From NCBI GenBank assembly GCA_018816095.1, contig JAHIWP010000024.1, positions 1 through 64,000 on the forward strand: a stretch of DNA of 64,000 nucleotides, in the 5' to 3' direction. The notes beneath the pieces are model-generated. The model was not told the origin of the DNA. It did no database searches and worked only from the letters and a program-made list of their open reading frames with translations. The number at the start of each line of letters is the position of its first letter. Position 1 is the first letter of the stretch. A program made the position numbers and the translations under genes. Positions 27,803 through 36,324 of the stretch are shown here, in pieces. The DNA is from Gammaproteobacteria bacterium. Lineage in GTDB: Bacteria; Pseudomonadota; Gammaproteobacteria; Pseudomonadales; Pseudomonadaceae.

Positions 27803-28189
27803 ATGAATAACCCGATTGATACCTATAAAAGCGTTAAAACAAACCAAGATGTAACGCCCTATCAGGCAGTGCAGTTATTGCTTGATGGCGCGCTGGATCG
27901 TATTTCTCTCGCTCTACATGCGCAGCGAGAAAACAATCCAGATGTACGTGGTGAGGCCGTAGGCACGACGCTGTCAATCATTGGTATTTTGCAGGCCAGC
28001 CTGGATAAAACGTTAGGCGGCGAACTGGCTGAGAATTTAGATAGCCTGTACGACTACATGACCCGGCGTTTAGCGGGTGTAGCGTTGGATAAAACCCCGC
28101 GTCGGCTTGAAGAAGTGCAAGCGCTACTTGAGCAAATTCGTAATGCGTGGGTGGCGATTGGCCCGGAAGTTGAGCCAGCGACTAGCTGA
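27803..28189 (+). CDS. fliS: FliS-family flagellin chaperone, copy 1
   Basis: This 128-aa, mostly helical protein contains FliS signatures: [69 protein letters not shown] and [19 protein letters not shown]. FliS binds the flagellin C-terminus to prevent premature polymerisation. The sequence is clearly different from copy 2 downstream but has the same core motifs (GG-LAENL-LY-YM-RL). It sits 12 bp after fliD. Confidence 0.9.
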   Translation: MNNPIDTYKSVKTNQDVTPYQAVQLLLDGALDRISLALHAQRENNPDVRGEAVGTTLSIIGILQASLDKTLGGELAENLDSLYDYMTRRLAGVALDKTPRRLEEVQALLEQIRNAWVAIGPEVEPATS

Positions 28190-28226
28190 TTATTTTGTCT
28201 TATTTCTTTAGGTTAAGGCTCAAGCT

Positions 28227-28240
28227 GGTGGGTTAGCCGC
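28227..28240 (+). repeat. 14-bp fragment of the 24004 repeat family
   Basis: GGTGGGTTAGCCGC is identical to bases 9-22 region of the 24004 element. It lies in the 94-bp spacer between the two fliS genes, and may mark an old insertion near their duplication boundary. Confidence 0.35.
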
Positions 28241-28283
28241 CGATAACTGAAGTATTCCCGGAACACACTGGAGTACATTCAGC

Positions 28284-28664
28284 ATGAACGCGATGGTAGC
28301 CATGCGGCAGTATCAATCTGTTAATACTCAGGCCCAGGCTGTTGATGCCTCACCTCACCGTTTGATTCAAATGTTGATGGAAGGCGGCCTTACCCGCATC
28401 GCCCAAGCCACCGGTGCGATGGAACGTCAGCAAACCGCGTTGAAGGGTGACCTCATCGGCAAAGCGATTGGTATAGTTGGCGGCCTTCGTGACGGCCTGG
28501 ATTTGGCGCAAGGTGGTGAGTTGGCCGACAATCTGGATAACCTTTACCAATACATGATTACCCGCCTGCTACAGGCGAATGCACAGAATGATGTGACTGC
28601 CCTTGAAGAAGTTGCCAATTTGCTGCGTGATGTGAAAACTGGCTGGGATGCCATCGGTCAGTGA
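28284..28664 (+). CDS. fliS: FliS-family flagellin chaperone, copy 2
   Basis: This 126-aa FliS contains YQSVNTQAQAVDASPHRLIQMLMEGGLTRIAQATGAMERQQTALKGDLIGKAIGIVGGLRDGLDLAQGGELADNLDNLYQYMITRLLQANAQND and a C-terminal helix LEEVANLLRDVKTGWDAIGQ. It resembles the canonical P. aeruginosa FliS more than copy 1 does, so copy 1 looks like the extra or diverged one. Which copy serves FliC and which serves something else is not known. Confidence 0.92.
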   Translation: MNAMVAMRQYQSVNTQAQAVDASPHRLIQMLMEGGLTRIAQATGAMERQQTALKGDLIGKAIGIVGGLRDGLDLAQGGELADNLDNLYQYMITRLLQANAQNDVTALEEVANLLRDVKTGWDAIGQ

Positions 28665-28693
28665 TCCAGTTTGATGCTTAAAGGAATGTACCC

Positions 28694-28990
28694 ATGACTT
28701 CGACAGTCCAGCGTCTAGAAAAAACCGGCAGTGCACTGCGCAGTGCCTTGGCCAATCAAGACTGGGCCGCCATTGGCGAGTTGGATTTGCAGTGTCGCCA
28801 GGCAGTTGACGAGGCCATGGTTGAGTCTGTCAGCGATGAAGAGACCCTACGCTCGCGCATGCAGGAGTTGCTGGATCTTTATCGTGAGCTGGTCAGCGTC
28901 TGTCAGGCCGAGCAACAGCGTTTGGCCCATGAGTTGGTTCAACTCAATCAGTCGCAACAAGGCGCAAAAGTTTATCAGCTGTTTGGCTGA
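28694..28990 (+). CDS. FliT-like flagellar chaperone (FleP position)
   Basis: This is a 98-aa helical protein with no signal peptide. It follows fliS and precedes fleQ, the place of FliT/FleP in P. aeruginosa. It is rich in Gln, Glu and Leu (LEKTGSALRSALANQDWAAIGELDLQCRQAVDEAMVESVSDEETLRSRMQELLDLYRELVSVCQAEQQRLAHELVQLNQSQQGAKVYQLFG). FliT binds FliD in enterics; by position this may do the same. Sequence similarity is weak, so the name is left blank. Confidence 0.7.
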   Translation: MTSTVQRLEKTGSALRSALANQDWAAIGELDLQCRQAVDEAMVESVSDEETLRSRMQELLDLYRELVSVCQAEQQRLAHELVQLNQSQQGAKVYQLFG

Positions 28991-28997
28991 CCCTCCC

Positions 28998-29019
28998 CGA
29001 GCGCGCAGCTGCGCGCTCG
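28998..29019 (+). terminator. 22-bp palindrome after the fliT-like gene
   Basis: A perfect palindrome centred on AGCT, with arms CGAGCGCGCAG, begins 8 bp after the fliT-like stop codon. It is followed by a T/C-rich but not U-rich stretch. It could end the fliD-fliS-fliS-fliT unit or serve as an operator for fleQ. Confidence 0.5.
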
Positions 29020-29112
29020 CATGATCTTCTGCTTTACCCCTCATGTATCTGTATGTTTTTCGAGCAAGTTTCAGGTGGTTTGCTGAGAATTTGGAAAGCG
29101 CACGCCATAAAA

Positions 29113-29141
29113 TTGACATTGAACAATAAATTGACTTTACT
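29113..29141 (+). promoter_or_regulatory. Candidate sigma-70 promoter of fleQ
   Basis: TTGACA and TTTACT are separated by 17 bp, about 80 bp before the fleQ start. Downstream, TACCGGCG occurs twice 12 bp apart (29141, 29153). fleQ is class I in P. aeruginosa and does not depend on FleQ or RpoN, so a sigma-70 promoter is expected. Confidence 0.55.
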
Positions 29142-29219
29142 ACCGGCGCAAATACCGGCGCTAGGGCGAGTTGTATTGGGCGGCGGGTGTGTTTTTCACT
29201 CCAGGATCAGAAATTAATT

Positions 29220-30692
29220 ATGTGGCGTGAAACAAAAATTCTCCTGATTGACGATAACTGTGAGCGCCGGCGTGACTTGGCGGTCATTCTGAATTTTCTG
29301 GGTGAAGACCACATAGCCTGTGACAGCCAGAGCTTTCAGCAGGTTGTTGCAGGCCTGGAGTCGAGCCGTGAAGTGCTCAGCGTGCTGCTGGGCGACATTA
29401 CCGCCAAGGGCGGTGTGTTGGGTATGCTGAAGCAGTTGGCTGAGTGGGATGAGTTCTTACCGACGCTATTGCTTGACGAGCAAGTGGCTGCCGAGTGGCC
29501 AGAAGAGCAGCGCCGTAGTGTGCTGGCCTGCCTAGAAATGCCGCTGAGCTACAACAAGTTGCTCGACTCGTTGCACCGCGCTCAGGTGTACCGCGAAATG
29601 TATGACCAGGCTCGTGAGCGTGGTCGTCAGCGCGAGACCAATTTGTTCCGTAGTTTGGTCGGTACCAGCCGGGCTATTCAGCATGTTCGGCAGATGATGC
29701 AGCAGGTAGCCGATACTGAGGCCAGCGTACTGATTCTGGGTGAGTCGGGTACCGGCAAAGAAGTCGTCGCGCGTAACCTGCATTACCATTCCAAGCGCCG
29801 TGAAGGTCCTTTTGTGCCAGTCAACTGCGGGGCGATTCCTGCCGAGTTGCTGGAGAGCGAGTTGTTCGGTCACGAGAAGGGCGCGTTTACCGGCGCGATC
29901 ACTACCCGTGCTGGGCGCTTCGAGCTGGCCAGTGGCGGCACGCTGTTTCTCGATGAAATCGGTGACATGCCGCTGCCCATGCAGGTGAAGCTGCTGCGCG
30001 TATTGCAGGAGCGTACCTTTGAGCGAGTGGGCAGCAACAAAACCCAGAATGCCGATGTGCGGATCATTGCTGCTACGCACAAGAACCTTGAGCAGATGAT
30101 CGAGGCCGGCAGCTTCCGTGAAGACCTGTATTACCGCCTCAACGTATTCCCGATCGAAATGGCCCCGTTGCGTGAGCGCATTGAGGACATTCCCTTGCTG
30201 ATGAATGAGTTGATCTCACGTATGGAGTTCGAGAAGCGTGGCTCCATTCGCTTTAACTCGGCGGCCATTATGTCGCTGTGTCAGCATGACTGGGCGGGCA
30301 ACGTGCGCGAGCTGGCCAACCTGGTCGAGCGCATGGCTATCATGCATCCCTACGGCGTGATTGGCGTGGGTGAGCTGCCGAAGAAGTTCCGCCATGTCGA
30401 TGATGAAGACGAGCACATGGTGGCCAGCCTGCGCGATGACATTGATGAGCGCGCCGGGCTGATCTCAGGTTTGCCGGGTGTGAGTTCGACGGCGATGCTG
30501 CCGCCAGAAGGCCTGGACCTAAAGGATTACTTGGGCAACCTGGAGCAGGGCTTGATCCAGCAGGCGTTGGATGATGCCAATGGAGTGGTTGCACGTGCCG
30601 CGGAGCGCTTGCGTATTCGCCGCACCACCCTGGTCGAGAAGATGCGTAAATACGGCATGAGCCGGCGTGATGACGAGGGGCAGGACGACTGA
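29220..30692 (+). CDS. fleQ: Flagellar master regulator FleQ
   Basis: This 490-aa bacterial enhancer-binding protein activates flagellar genes with RpoN and represses or activates biofilm genes in response to c-di-GMP. An atypical receiver domain (about residues 1-130) lacks a clear phosphoacceptor Asp ([11 protein letters not shown] at the acceptor strand). The AAA+ domain has Walker A GESGTGKE, the sigma-54 loop GAFTGA, Walker [12 protein letters not shown] and arginine-finger region, and a C-terminal HTH ([28 protein letters not shown]). The start at 29220 (MWRETK) matches P. aeruginosa FleQ; the frame is open 11 codons earlier. Confidence 0.96.
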   Translation: MWRETKILLIDDNCERRRDLAVILNFLGEDHIACDSQSFQQVVAGLESSREVLSVLLGDITAKGGVLGMLKQLAEWDEFLPTLLLDEQVAAEWPEEQRRSVLACLEMPLSYNKLLDSLHRAQVYREMYDQARERGRQRETNLFRSLVGTSRAIQHVRQMMQQVADTEASVLILGESGTGKEVVARNLHYHSKRREGPFVPVNCGAIPAELLESELFGHEKGAFTGAITTRAGRFELASGGTLFLDEIGDMPLPMQVKLLRVLQERTFERVGSNKTQNADVRIIAATHKNLEQMIEAGSFREDLYYRLNVFPIEMAPLRERIEDIPLLMNELISRMEFEKRGSIRFNSAAIMSLCQHDWAGNVRELANLVERMAIMHPYGVIGVGELPKKFRHVDDEDEHMVASLRDDIDERAGLISGLPGVSSTAMLPPEGLDLKDYLGNLEQGLIQQALDDANGVVARAAERLRIRRTTLVEKMRKYGMSRRDDEGQDD

Positions 30693-30741
30693 GGTTTTTT
30701 ACCCGCGTTCGTCAGTGACTTGGCGTTTGCTCAACCAATAG

Positions 30742-30776
30742 AGCCGAAGGTTTGACGCAACCTTCGGCTTTGTTTT
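30742..30776 (+). terminator. Intrinsic terminator of fleQ
   Basis: AGCCGAAGGTT-TGACGC-AACCTTCGGCT is an 11-bp perfect stem followed by TTGTTTTTT. It ends fleQ transcription and separates it from the fleSR promoter. Confidence 0.93.
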
Positions 30777-30807
30777 TTAAATAATTGATTTAAAAAAATA
30801 TTTTTTC

Positions 30808-30824
30808 CGGCACGGGTATTGCTA
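30808..30824 (+). promoter_or_regulatory. Sigma-54 promoter of fleSR
   Basis: CGGCACGGGTATTGCTA has GG and GC ten bases apart, with GGCACG and TTGC cores, 52 bp before fleS. FleQ is the expected activator. Confidence 0.88.
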
Positions 30825-30875
30825 TCTCTCTTGCAACTGACTGTCTTATGACGGCTCGCTGCGCGAGAGAGACCC

Positions 30876-32087
30876 ATGAACGCCAACCTGCAACGCCCCC
30901 AAGATTCTGACGAGCCCGCCGCACCTGTTGAGCAGGCCAGCCGTGCCGGCCTCGAACAGACGTTTGCCTTGTTTAACCAGATGTCGACCCAGCTCAACGC
31001 CTCCTACAGCATGTTGGAAGCGCGGGTAACCGAGCTTAAAGGTCAGCTGGCGTTGGTCAGTGCCCAGCGCATGCAGGAGTTGGCCGAGAAGGAGCGACTG
31101 GCTAACCGCTTGCAGAGCTTGCTGGATTTATTGCCCGGCGGCGTGATCGTGATTGATGGTCAAGGTGTGGTGCGTGAGGCCAATCCGGTGGCGCGTAATC
31201 TGTTGGGCCGGCCGTTGGTTGGCATGTTGTGGCGCGAAGTCATCGCCCGCAACTTTGCCCCGCGTAAAGACGATGGTCATGAAATCTCCCTTAAAGATGG
31301 CCGGCGCTTGTCGATTGCCACCCGTTCATTGCACGCCGAACCGGGCCAGCTGGTGTTGCTCACCGACCTGACAGAAACCCGGCGCTTACAGGATCAACTG
31401 TCCCGCCATGAGCGTTTGTCTGCCTTGGGGCGCATGGTGGCATCGCTGGCGCATCAGATTCGTACGCCGCTTTCCGCCGCCTTGCTTTATGCCAGCCATC
31501 TCACTGAGCAGGTGCTGCCGGCTGAACAGCAACAGCGTTTTGCCGGTCGCCTGAAAGAGCGCCTGCACGAGCTGGAACACCAGGTGCGTGACATGCTGGT
31601 CTTCGCCCGTGGCGAATTACCTTTACCGGATCGTTTGGCTCCCACCGCGCTGTTTGATGCGCTGCGGCGCGCCGCCGAGCCGCATGTGTTGGGTATGCAG
31701 GTGCGCTGGCAGTGCGACAGCCGTGTCGGTGAGTTGCTGTGTAACCGCGACACTCTGGTCGGCACAGTGCTCAACCTGATCGAGAACGCGATTCAAGCGG
31801 GCGGCCGTGAAGCACAGTTGAAAGTTCACCTGTATCAGCGCGGTGAGACTGTGCGGCTGTGCATCAGTGACAACGGCCCGGGCATCGACAGCGCGACGCT
31901 GGCCCGGCTTGGCGAACCCTTCTTCACCACTAAAACCACCGGTACTGGGCTTGGCTTGGCTGTGGTCAAGGCTGTGGCGCGTGCCCATCAAGGCGACGTA
32001 CAGCTGCGCTCGCGGCCTGGGCGTGGTACCTGCGCCATTATTACCTTGCCGCTACTCGGTGCTGTGCACCCTTTGATTCAGGAGTAA
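30876..32087 (+). CDS. fleS: Flagellar sensor histidine kinase FleS
   Basis: This 403-aa soluble kinase has no transmembrane segment. A helical N-terminus (residues 20-75) leads to a PAS domain (LLDLLPGGVIVIDGQGVVREANPVARNLLGRP). The HisKA box SALGRMVASLAHQIRTPLSAALLYASHL carries the phosphorylated His. The HATPase_c domain has NLIENAIQAGG, DNGPGIDS and GTGLGLAVVKAVARAHQG. Its partner FleR follows 6 bp downstream. Confidence 0.95.
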   Translation: MNANLQRPQDSDEPAAPVEQASRAGLEQTFALFNQMSTQLNASYSMLEARVTELKGQLALVSAQRMQELAEKERLANRLQSLLDLLPGGVIVIDGQGVVREANPVARNLLGRPLVGMLWREVIARNFAPRKDDGHEISLKDGRRLSIATRSLHAEPGQLVLLTDLTETRRLQDQLSRHERLSALGRMVASLAHQIRTPLSAALLYASHLTEQVLPAEQQQRFAGRLKERLHELEHQVRDMLVFARGELPLPDRLAPTALFDALRRAAEPHVLGMQVRWQCDSRVGELLCNRDTLVGTVLNLIENAIQAGGREAQLKVHLYQRGETVRLCISDNGPGIDSATLARLGEPFFTTKTTGTGLGLAVVKAVARAHQGDVQLRSRPGRGTCAIITLPLLGAVHPLIQE

Positions 32088-32093
32088 TTCCCC

Positions 32094-33500
32094 ATGGCGA
32101 GCAAAATTCTGTTGGTCGAGGATGACCGCTCATTGCGCGAGGCATTGGCCGATACCCTGGCGTTGGGCGGACATGATTACCGCGCGGTCGATTGCGCCGA
32201 AACAGCGTTGCTGGCGATTGCCGAGGAGTCCTTTGGCCTAGTAGTGAGTGACGTCAACATGCCCGGCATGGATGGCCACCAGCTGCTGGCGCAGATTCGC
32301 CAGCGTCAGCCGCAATTGCCGGTGCTGTTGATGACCGCATTCGGCGCGGTTGAGCGCGCTGTGGATGCCATGCGCCAGGGGGCCGCGGATTATCTGGTCA
32401 AGCCGTTTGAGCCTAAGGCCTTGTTGAACCTGGTGGATCGGCATGCTTTAGGGCGAGTTGCAGCCAGCGAGCAGGATGGACCGGTCGCCGTAGAACCGGC
32501 CAGCGTGCAACTGCTGGCCTTGGCCACGCGGGTGGCGCAGAGCGATTCCACGGTGTTGATCACCGGTGAGTCGGGCACCGGTAAAGAGGTGCTGGCGCGC
32601 TTTATTCATCAGCAGTCGCCACGTGCGAGCAAACCCTTTATCGCCATCAACTGCGCGGCAATCCCGGACAACATGCTCGAAGCCACGCTATTTGGGCATG
32701 AAAAGGGCGCGTTTACCGGGGCGATTGCCAGTGCACCGGGTAAGTTCGAGTTGGCCGAGGGCGGCACGATTTTGCTCGACGAAATTTCGGAAATGCCGCT
32801 GGGCTTGCAAGCCAAGCTGTTGCGCGTGCTGCAGGAGCGCGAGGTAGAGCGGGTGGGCGCGCGTAAGCCGATCACCTTGGATATTCGTGTGCTAGCCACC
32901 AGCAACCGTGACCTGGCCGCAGAAGTGGCAGCAGGGCGCTTCCGAGAGGATCTTTACTATCGCTTGTCGGTGTTCCCACTGGCTTGGCAGCCGCTGCGTG
33001 AGCGCCCGGCGGACATCGTGCCGCTGGCCGAACGTCTGCTGGCCAAGTACGTGAAGAAAATGAATCACGCGCCGATTCGTCTTTCTCCGCAAGCGCAGAT
33101 GAGTCTGACCTGCTACGGCTGGCCGGGTAACGTGCGTGAACTGGATAACGCCATTCAGCGCGCGTTGATCCTGCAACAAGGTGGCTTGATTCAGCCGCAG
33201 GATCTCTGCCTGCAGGCGCCGATCGGTTCTGCGCCACTACCGAGTGCGCTACCGTTGTTTGCCGTGCCGAGTGACAACGCGTCGGTGTCATTCGAGGCGC
33301 CAGTGGCAGATTCCGGCGCCTTGGGTGATGACCTGCGGCGTCATGAATTTCAGATGATTATCGACACCCTGCGTGCCGAGCGTGGCCGGCGTAAAGAAGC
33401 GGCCGAGCGCCTGGGCATCAGCCCACGGACGCTGCGCTACAAGCTGGCGCAGATGCGCGATGCGGGGATGGATGTGGAAGGCTACCTGTTTGCCAGTTAG
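32094..33500 (+). CDS. fleR: Flagellar response regulator FleR
   Basis: This 468-aa NtrC-family regulator activates middle flagellar genes. The receiver has the paired acidic residues EDD and phosphoacceptor Asp in VVSDVNMPGMDG (about residue 53) and conserved Lys in YLVKPFEP. The AAA+ domain has [15 protein letters not shown] and GGTILLDEISEMP. The C-terminal Fis-type HTH is RKEAAERLGISPRTLRYKLAQMRDAG. The next gene in P. aeruginosa is fliE; here it is lapD on the other strand. Confidence 0.95.
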   Translation: MASKILLVEDDRSLREALADTLALGGHDYRAVDCAETALLAIAEESFGLVVSDVNMPGMDGHQLLAQIRQRQPQLPVLLMTAFGAVERAVDAMRQGAADYLVKPFEPKALLNLVDRHALGRVAASEQDGPVAVEPASVQLLALATRVAQSDSTVLITGESGTGKEVLARFIHQQSPRASKPFIAINCAAIPDNMLEATLFGHEKGAFTGAIASAPGKFELAEGGTILLDEISEMPLGLQAKLLRVLQEREVERVGARKPITLDIRVLATSNRDLAAEVAAGRFREDLYYRLSVFPLAWQPLRERPADIVPLAERLLAKYVKKMNHAPIRLSPQAQMSLTCYGWPGNVRELDNAIQRALILQQGGLIQPQDLCLQAPIGSAPLPSALPLFAVPSDNASVSFEAPVADSGALGDDLRRHEFQMIIDTLRAERGRRKEAAERLGISPRTLRYKLAQMRDAGMDVEGYLFAS

Positions 33501-33543
33501 GTCAGCTGAAACCTGATACTGCTGAGTAGTCCGGCTACGGCCT

Positions 33544-33568
33544 GTAGCCCGGATTACATCCGGGCTAC
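33544..33568. terminator. Short perfect hairpin, REP-like, between fleR and lapD
   Basis: GTAGCCCGGAT-TAC-ATCCGGGCTAC has 11-bp arms, 43 bp after fleR and 8 bp before the lapD stop. The sequence resembles small repeats common in Pseudomonas intergenic DNA. It could end both convergent transcripts. Confidence 0.7.
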
Positions 33569-33576
33569 GACTCTGA

Positions 33577-35526
33577 TTATTCCTTCCACGGCATCGGTGC
33601 GCCAAGTAGGCGGCCCATGGCGCCGTAAAGTCCCAGCTCTTTTAGCACCGCAAGCTCGCCTTCGGTTTCCACCATCTCGGCAATCAACGGCAGGTCGATG
33701 CTGTTTGTGGCGCGGAATACTGCTTCGATAAACATGCGCTTGTCGCTTTCTTGGTCGATCGCGCGGATATAGGTGCCATCCAGTTTCAGGTAGGCCAGGC
33801 CCAGGTGGGTGAGGTTGCCGATTAGGCTAAAGCGCCCGCCGAAATGCTGCAGACCCAAGCTGAAACCGCTGTCGCGGATGGCCTGGCTGAGGGCTTCCAG
33901 TTCGGCTGCTGGCGGCAGATGGCGTTCGTCCACTTCAAAGGTCAGTAGGCTGGCTTGCTGCGGATGCTGCTTGAGAATTTCAACGATGCGCTTGAGTGTG
34001 GCGCTGTCGTGCAGGGTGGCTGCTGACAGGCTCAGCGCGAGGGGCGCAGCATGCTGGCTCAGGTGCGCGAGGCTGTGTTCGAGCATCGCCAGGTCAAAGC
34101 GTGCGGTCCAGCCGAGGCGTTCAATCCAAGGCAGAAAACGCCCAGCGGCAATCGCTTCTCCATGCGGGTCAAGCAGGCGCGCCAGCACCTTGTGGTGCAG
34201 CAACTGGTTACGGTCAGCGCATTGCACGACGGGTTGGAAATACAGCTGCAACTTACGCTGGTTCAGTGCATCGTCGATCCAGGTGCGCCAGTCATGCAAG
34301 CCCTGAGTCGCTTGGGCCTGGTAATCGTCCAGGCGCACCCAGTGAAGGCTTGGGTCGTTTTGTGTTTGCGCCAGGGCCTGGTCGGCACGGCTAATGACTT
34401 GGTTGGCTTCTTCACCGGGACGAAATGCGCCAATGCCAATGTGCGCCACCGGTGTGCAGTCACTGGCGCCAGTCTGGCGCAGGTTCTCCAGGCCGCTGTG
34501 CAGTTCGCCAGCGAGCAGTTCGGCTTCGTCACGGCCAATGCCTGGGACCAGCAGGCTGAATTCGCCGCCTCGGCTGCGTGAGGCCAGCCAGTCTGCACGG
34601 CTGTTCTGCTCAAGTAGACGCTTGAGTAACTCGCCGATGGCGGCAATCAGCGCGTCAGTTTTCTGGCCACCTAAGCGCTGATTGAGCCCGGCCAGGTCGT
34701 TGACCCGCAGCAGGAACAGATAGCCTTCAGCATTTTGTTCGTGGAGCGCCAGTTGGTTGGCCAGGCGGATGTCGAATAAACGGCGGTTGGCCAGGCCGGT
34801 GATGCTGTCTTGGTAGGCTTCTGTGCGCAGTTTTTCGCTGCGTGCGGCTTCTTCGGCGAACAGGGTTTTGAGTTTTTCCACCATCTGGTTCATAGCCGTG
34901 ACCACGCGCTTGAGTTCCGGCGTGCGCGGTATGGTGGGCAGGGTAAGGAACTCGCGGCGGGTGATGGCTTGGGCCTGTTGCACCATGTTGTCCAGTGGGC
35001 GCAATTGCGTGCGCAACAGCCAGCCGCCGAGCACCGCGCTGACCAGGCCGCAAATCAGCAGCCAGATCAGGCTACCGATGGCGCTGTCCCAGAGTTTGGC
35101 CAGGGCGAATTGTGGATTACTGAGCACTTCAACCCGTGCGGCCTGTTCCCAGCCGCGCATGATCAAGGCGTCGCCGCCCTGGGGCTGCAGGTCGACCAGT
35201 TGGCTGAACCAGGCCGGCACGCTCTCAGCGCTGGAGTCGCTGCTGCGCCGCTCAACAATCACTTCGTCACCCGGGATGCGCACCACGCGGATACTGTTGA
35301 AGTAGCCGCTGTCGAAAATCGAGCTGACCATTAGTTCGATCATCGCCGGGTCGTCCGCGTGCGGCGTCATTGATAGCCCCAGCGCCGTCGCAGCGTCTTG
35401 GGCGTGTGAGCGTAACTGGCTGAGCAGTTGCTCGCGTGAGCTTTCCACGCTGGCGATAAAGCTGCCCGTAAAGGCCACCACCAGAAACAGGCAGATGGCA
35501 AGAAACAGCTGCTTGAGTAGAGACAT
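33577..35526 (-). CDS. lapD: c-di-GMP effector LapD
   Basis: This 649-aa inner-membrane receptor senses c-di-GMP and sequesters the protease LapG. N-terminal TM (about residues 5-27), periplasmic LapD output domain (to about residue 155), second TM (SLIWLLICGLVSAVLGGWLL), HAMP, then degenerate GGDEF and EAL domains. The GGDEF motif is RGGEF and the EAL motif is KVLAR, so neither synthesis nor hydrolysis of c-di-GMP is expected; the LapD family is known for exactly these changes. lapG follows upstream on the same strand. No LapA-type adhesin or its transporter is in the window. Confidence 0.93.
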   Translation of the reverse strand: MSLLKQLFLAICLFLVVAFTGSFIASVESSREQLLSQLRSHAQDAATALGLSMTPHADDPAMIELMVSSIFDSGYFNSIRVVRIPGDEVIVERRSSDSSAESVPAWFSQLVDLQPQGGDALIMRGWEQAARVEVLSNPQFALAKLWDSAIGSLIWLLICGLVSAVLGGWLLRTQLRPLDNMVQQAQAITRREFLTLPTIPRTPELKRVVTAMNQMVEKLKTLFAEEAARSEKLRTEAYQDSITGLANRRLFDIRLANQLALHEQNAEGYLFLLRVNDLAGLNQRLGGQKTDALIAAIGELLKRLLEQNSRADWLASRSRGGEFSLLVPGIGRDEAELLAGELHSGLENLRQTGASDCTPVAHIGIGAFRPGEEANQVISRADQALAQTQNDPSLHWVRLDDYQAQATQGLHDWRTWIDDALNQRKLQLYFQPVVQCADRNQLLHHKVLARLLDPHGEAIAAGRFLPWIERLGWTARFDLAMLEHSLAHLSQHAAPLALSLSAATLHDSATLKRIVEILKQHPQQASLLTFEVDERHLPPAAELEALSQAIRDSGFSLGLQHFGGRFSLIGNLTHLGLAYLKLDGTYIRAIDQESDKRMFIEAVFRATNSIDLPLIAEMVETEGELAVLKELGLYGAMGRLLGAPMPWKE

Positions 35527-35536
35527 AAGGTTCCTC

Positions 35537-36229
35537 CTAGCCTTCGCCGATGGCGAAGCCCTCCGTGCGCATTTTTTTCAACAGGTCCTGCCAGCGTGAG
35601 AGTCTTTTGGAGTCGCTCTTCTTGCTGTTGGACCCTGGGAGATACAGCCCCTCGGCATTGAATGCATAGACCGGCAGTAGGTCTTTGCGCTGCGAGGCGG
35701 GCTTTATTTGGTTGATCAAGTTGTCCAGTACCAGCGGCTCGGCGCCGGGGCTGGCGTAGTACGTCAGCACCATGTGCGCCTGGTTGTAGTTGAGTGCTTT
35801 GACGTAGGTGATACGCAGTTTTTCGCTGGGGATGCCGAGGCGGCGCAAGGTGAAATACTTGGCGATGGAATAGTCTTCGCAGTCACCTGCGCCCTTGACC
35901 AGCATTTCCACGGGGGTGGCCCAGTAGTCGTTCTGTTTCCAGACTTTTATGTCGTCGGTAAAGCGAATCTGCCGATTGAAGAAGCGGTTGACCTCATTGA
36001 GCTTATCCGCCTCGTTGCTGGTGCTGCTGGCCTTGATTTGCGCCTCCCAGGCCAGGATGCGCGGTTTGGCTGAGCCAAGATTGCCGTAGCGGCTTTCAGC
36101 TTTTTGCAGGATGACGCCGAAGTCCCAGTTGGCCAGCGCGCTGGCCAGGCCAATCAGCAGGATGCAGCTGCCCAGCACCGCTCGGTTGAGGCGCTTGAAC
36201 CATCCATAAGTAAGCTGACGGAGAGGCAT
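35537..36229 (-). CDS. lapG: Periplasmic adhesin-cleaving protease LapG
   Basis: This 230-aa transglutaminase-like cysteine protease cuts LapA-type adhesins to release biofilm cells. Signal anchor about residues 14-38 (RAVLGSCILLIGLASALANW). The catalytic triad is visible as Cys in KGAGDCEDYSIAKYFTLRRLG, His in NQAHMVL and Asp in PLVLDN. The start at 36229 gives a normal signal peptide; the frame is open about 73 codons earlier, but these lack similarity. The gene is 10 bp from lapD, forming a lapG-lapD unit. Confidence 0.88.
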   Translation of the reverse strand: MPLRQLTYGWFKRLNRAVLGSCILLIGLASALANWDFGVILQKAESRYGNLGSAKPRILAWEAQIKASSTSNEADKLNEVNRFFNRQIRFTDDIKVWKQNDYWATPVEMLVKGAGDCEDYSIAKYFTLRRLGIPSEKLRITYVKALNYNQAHMVLTYYASPGAEPLVLDNLINQIKPASQRKDLLPVYAFNAEGLYLPGSNSKKSDSKRLSRWQDLLKKMRTEGFAIGEG

Positions 36230-36324
36230 GTGCCACGCCTTGGCCGGAGATTGGAGGAGTTTAGGTGCTGCTGTTGATAATTGCCGCGCTGAATATACCC
36301 AATGTAGCCGGGTTTGACCGCTTG

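Noticed and set aside
34051..34581. Plus-strand frame of 176 aa opposite lapD
   Set aside because: It is antisense to the lapD GGDEF and EAL domains and has no ribosome site or family match.
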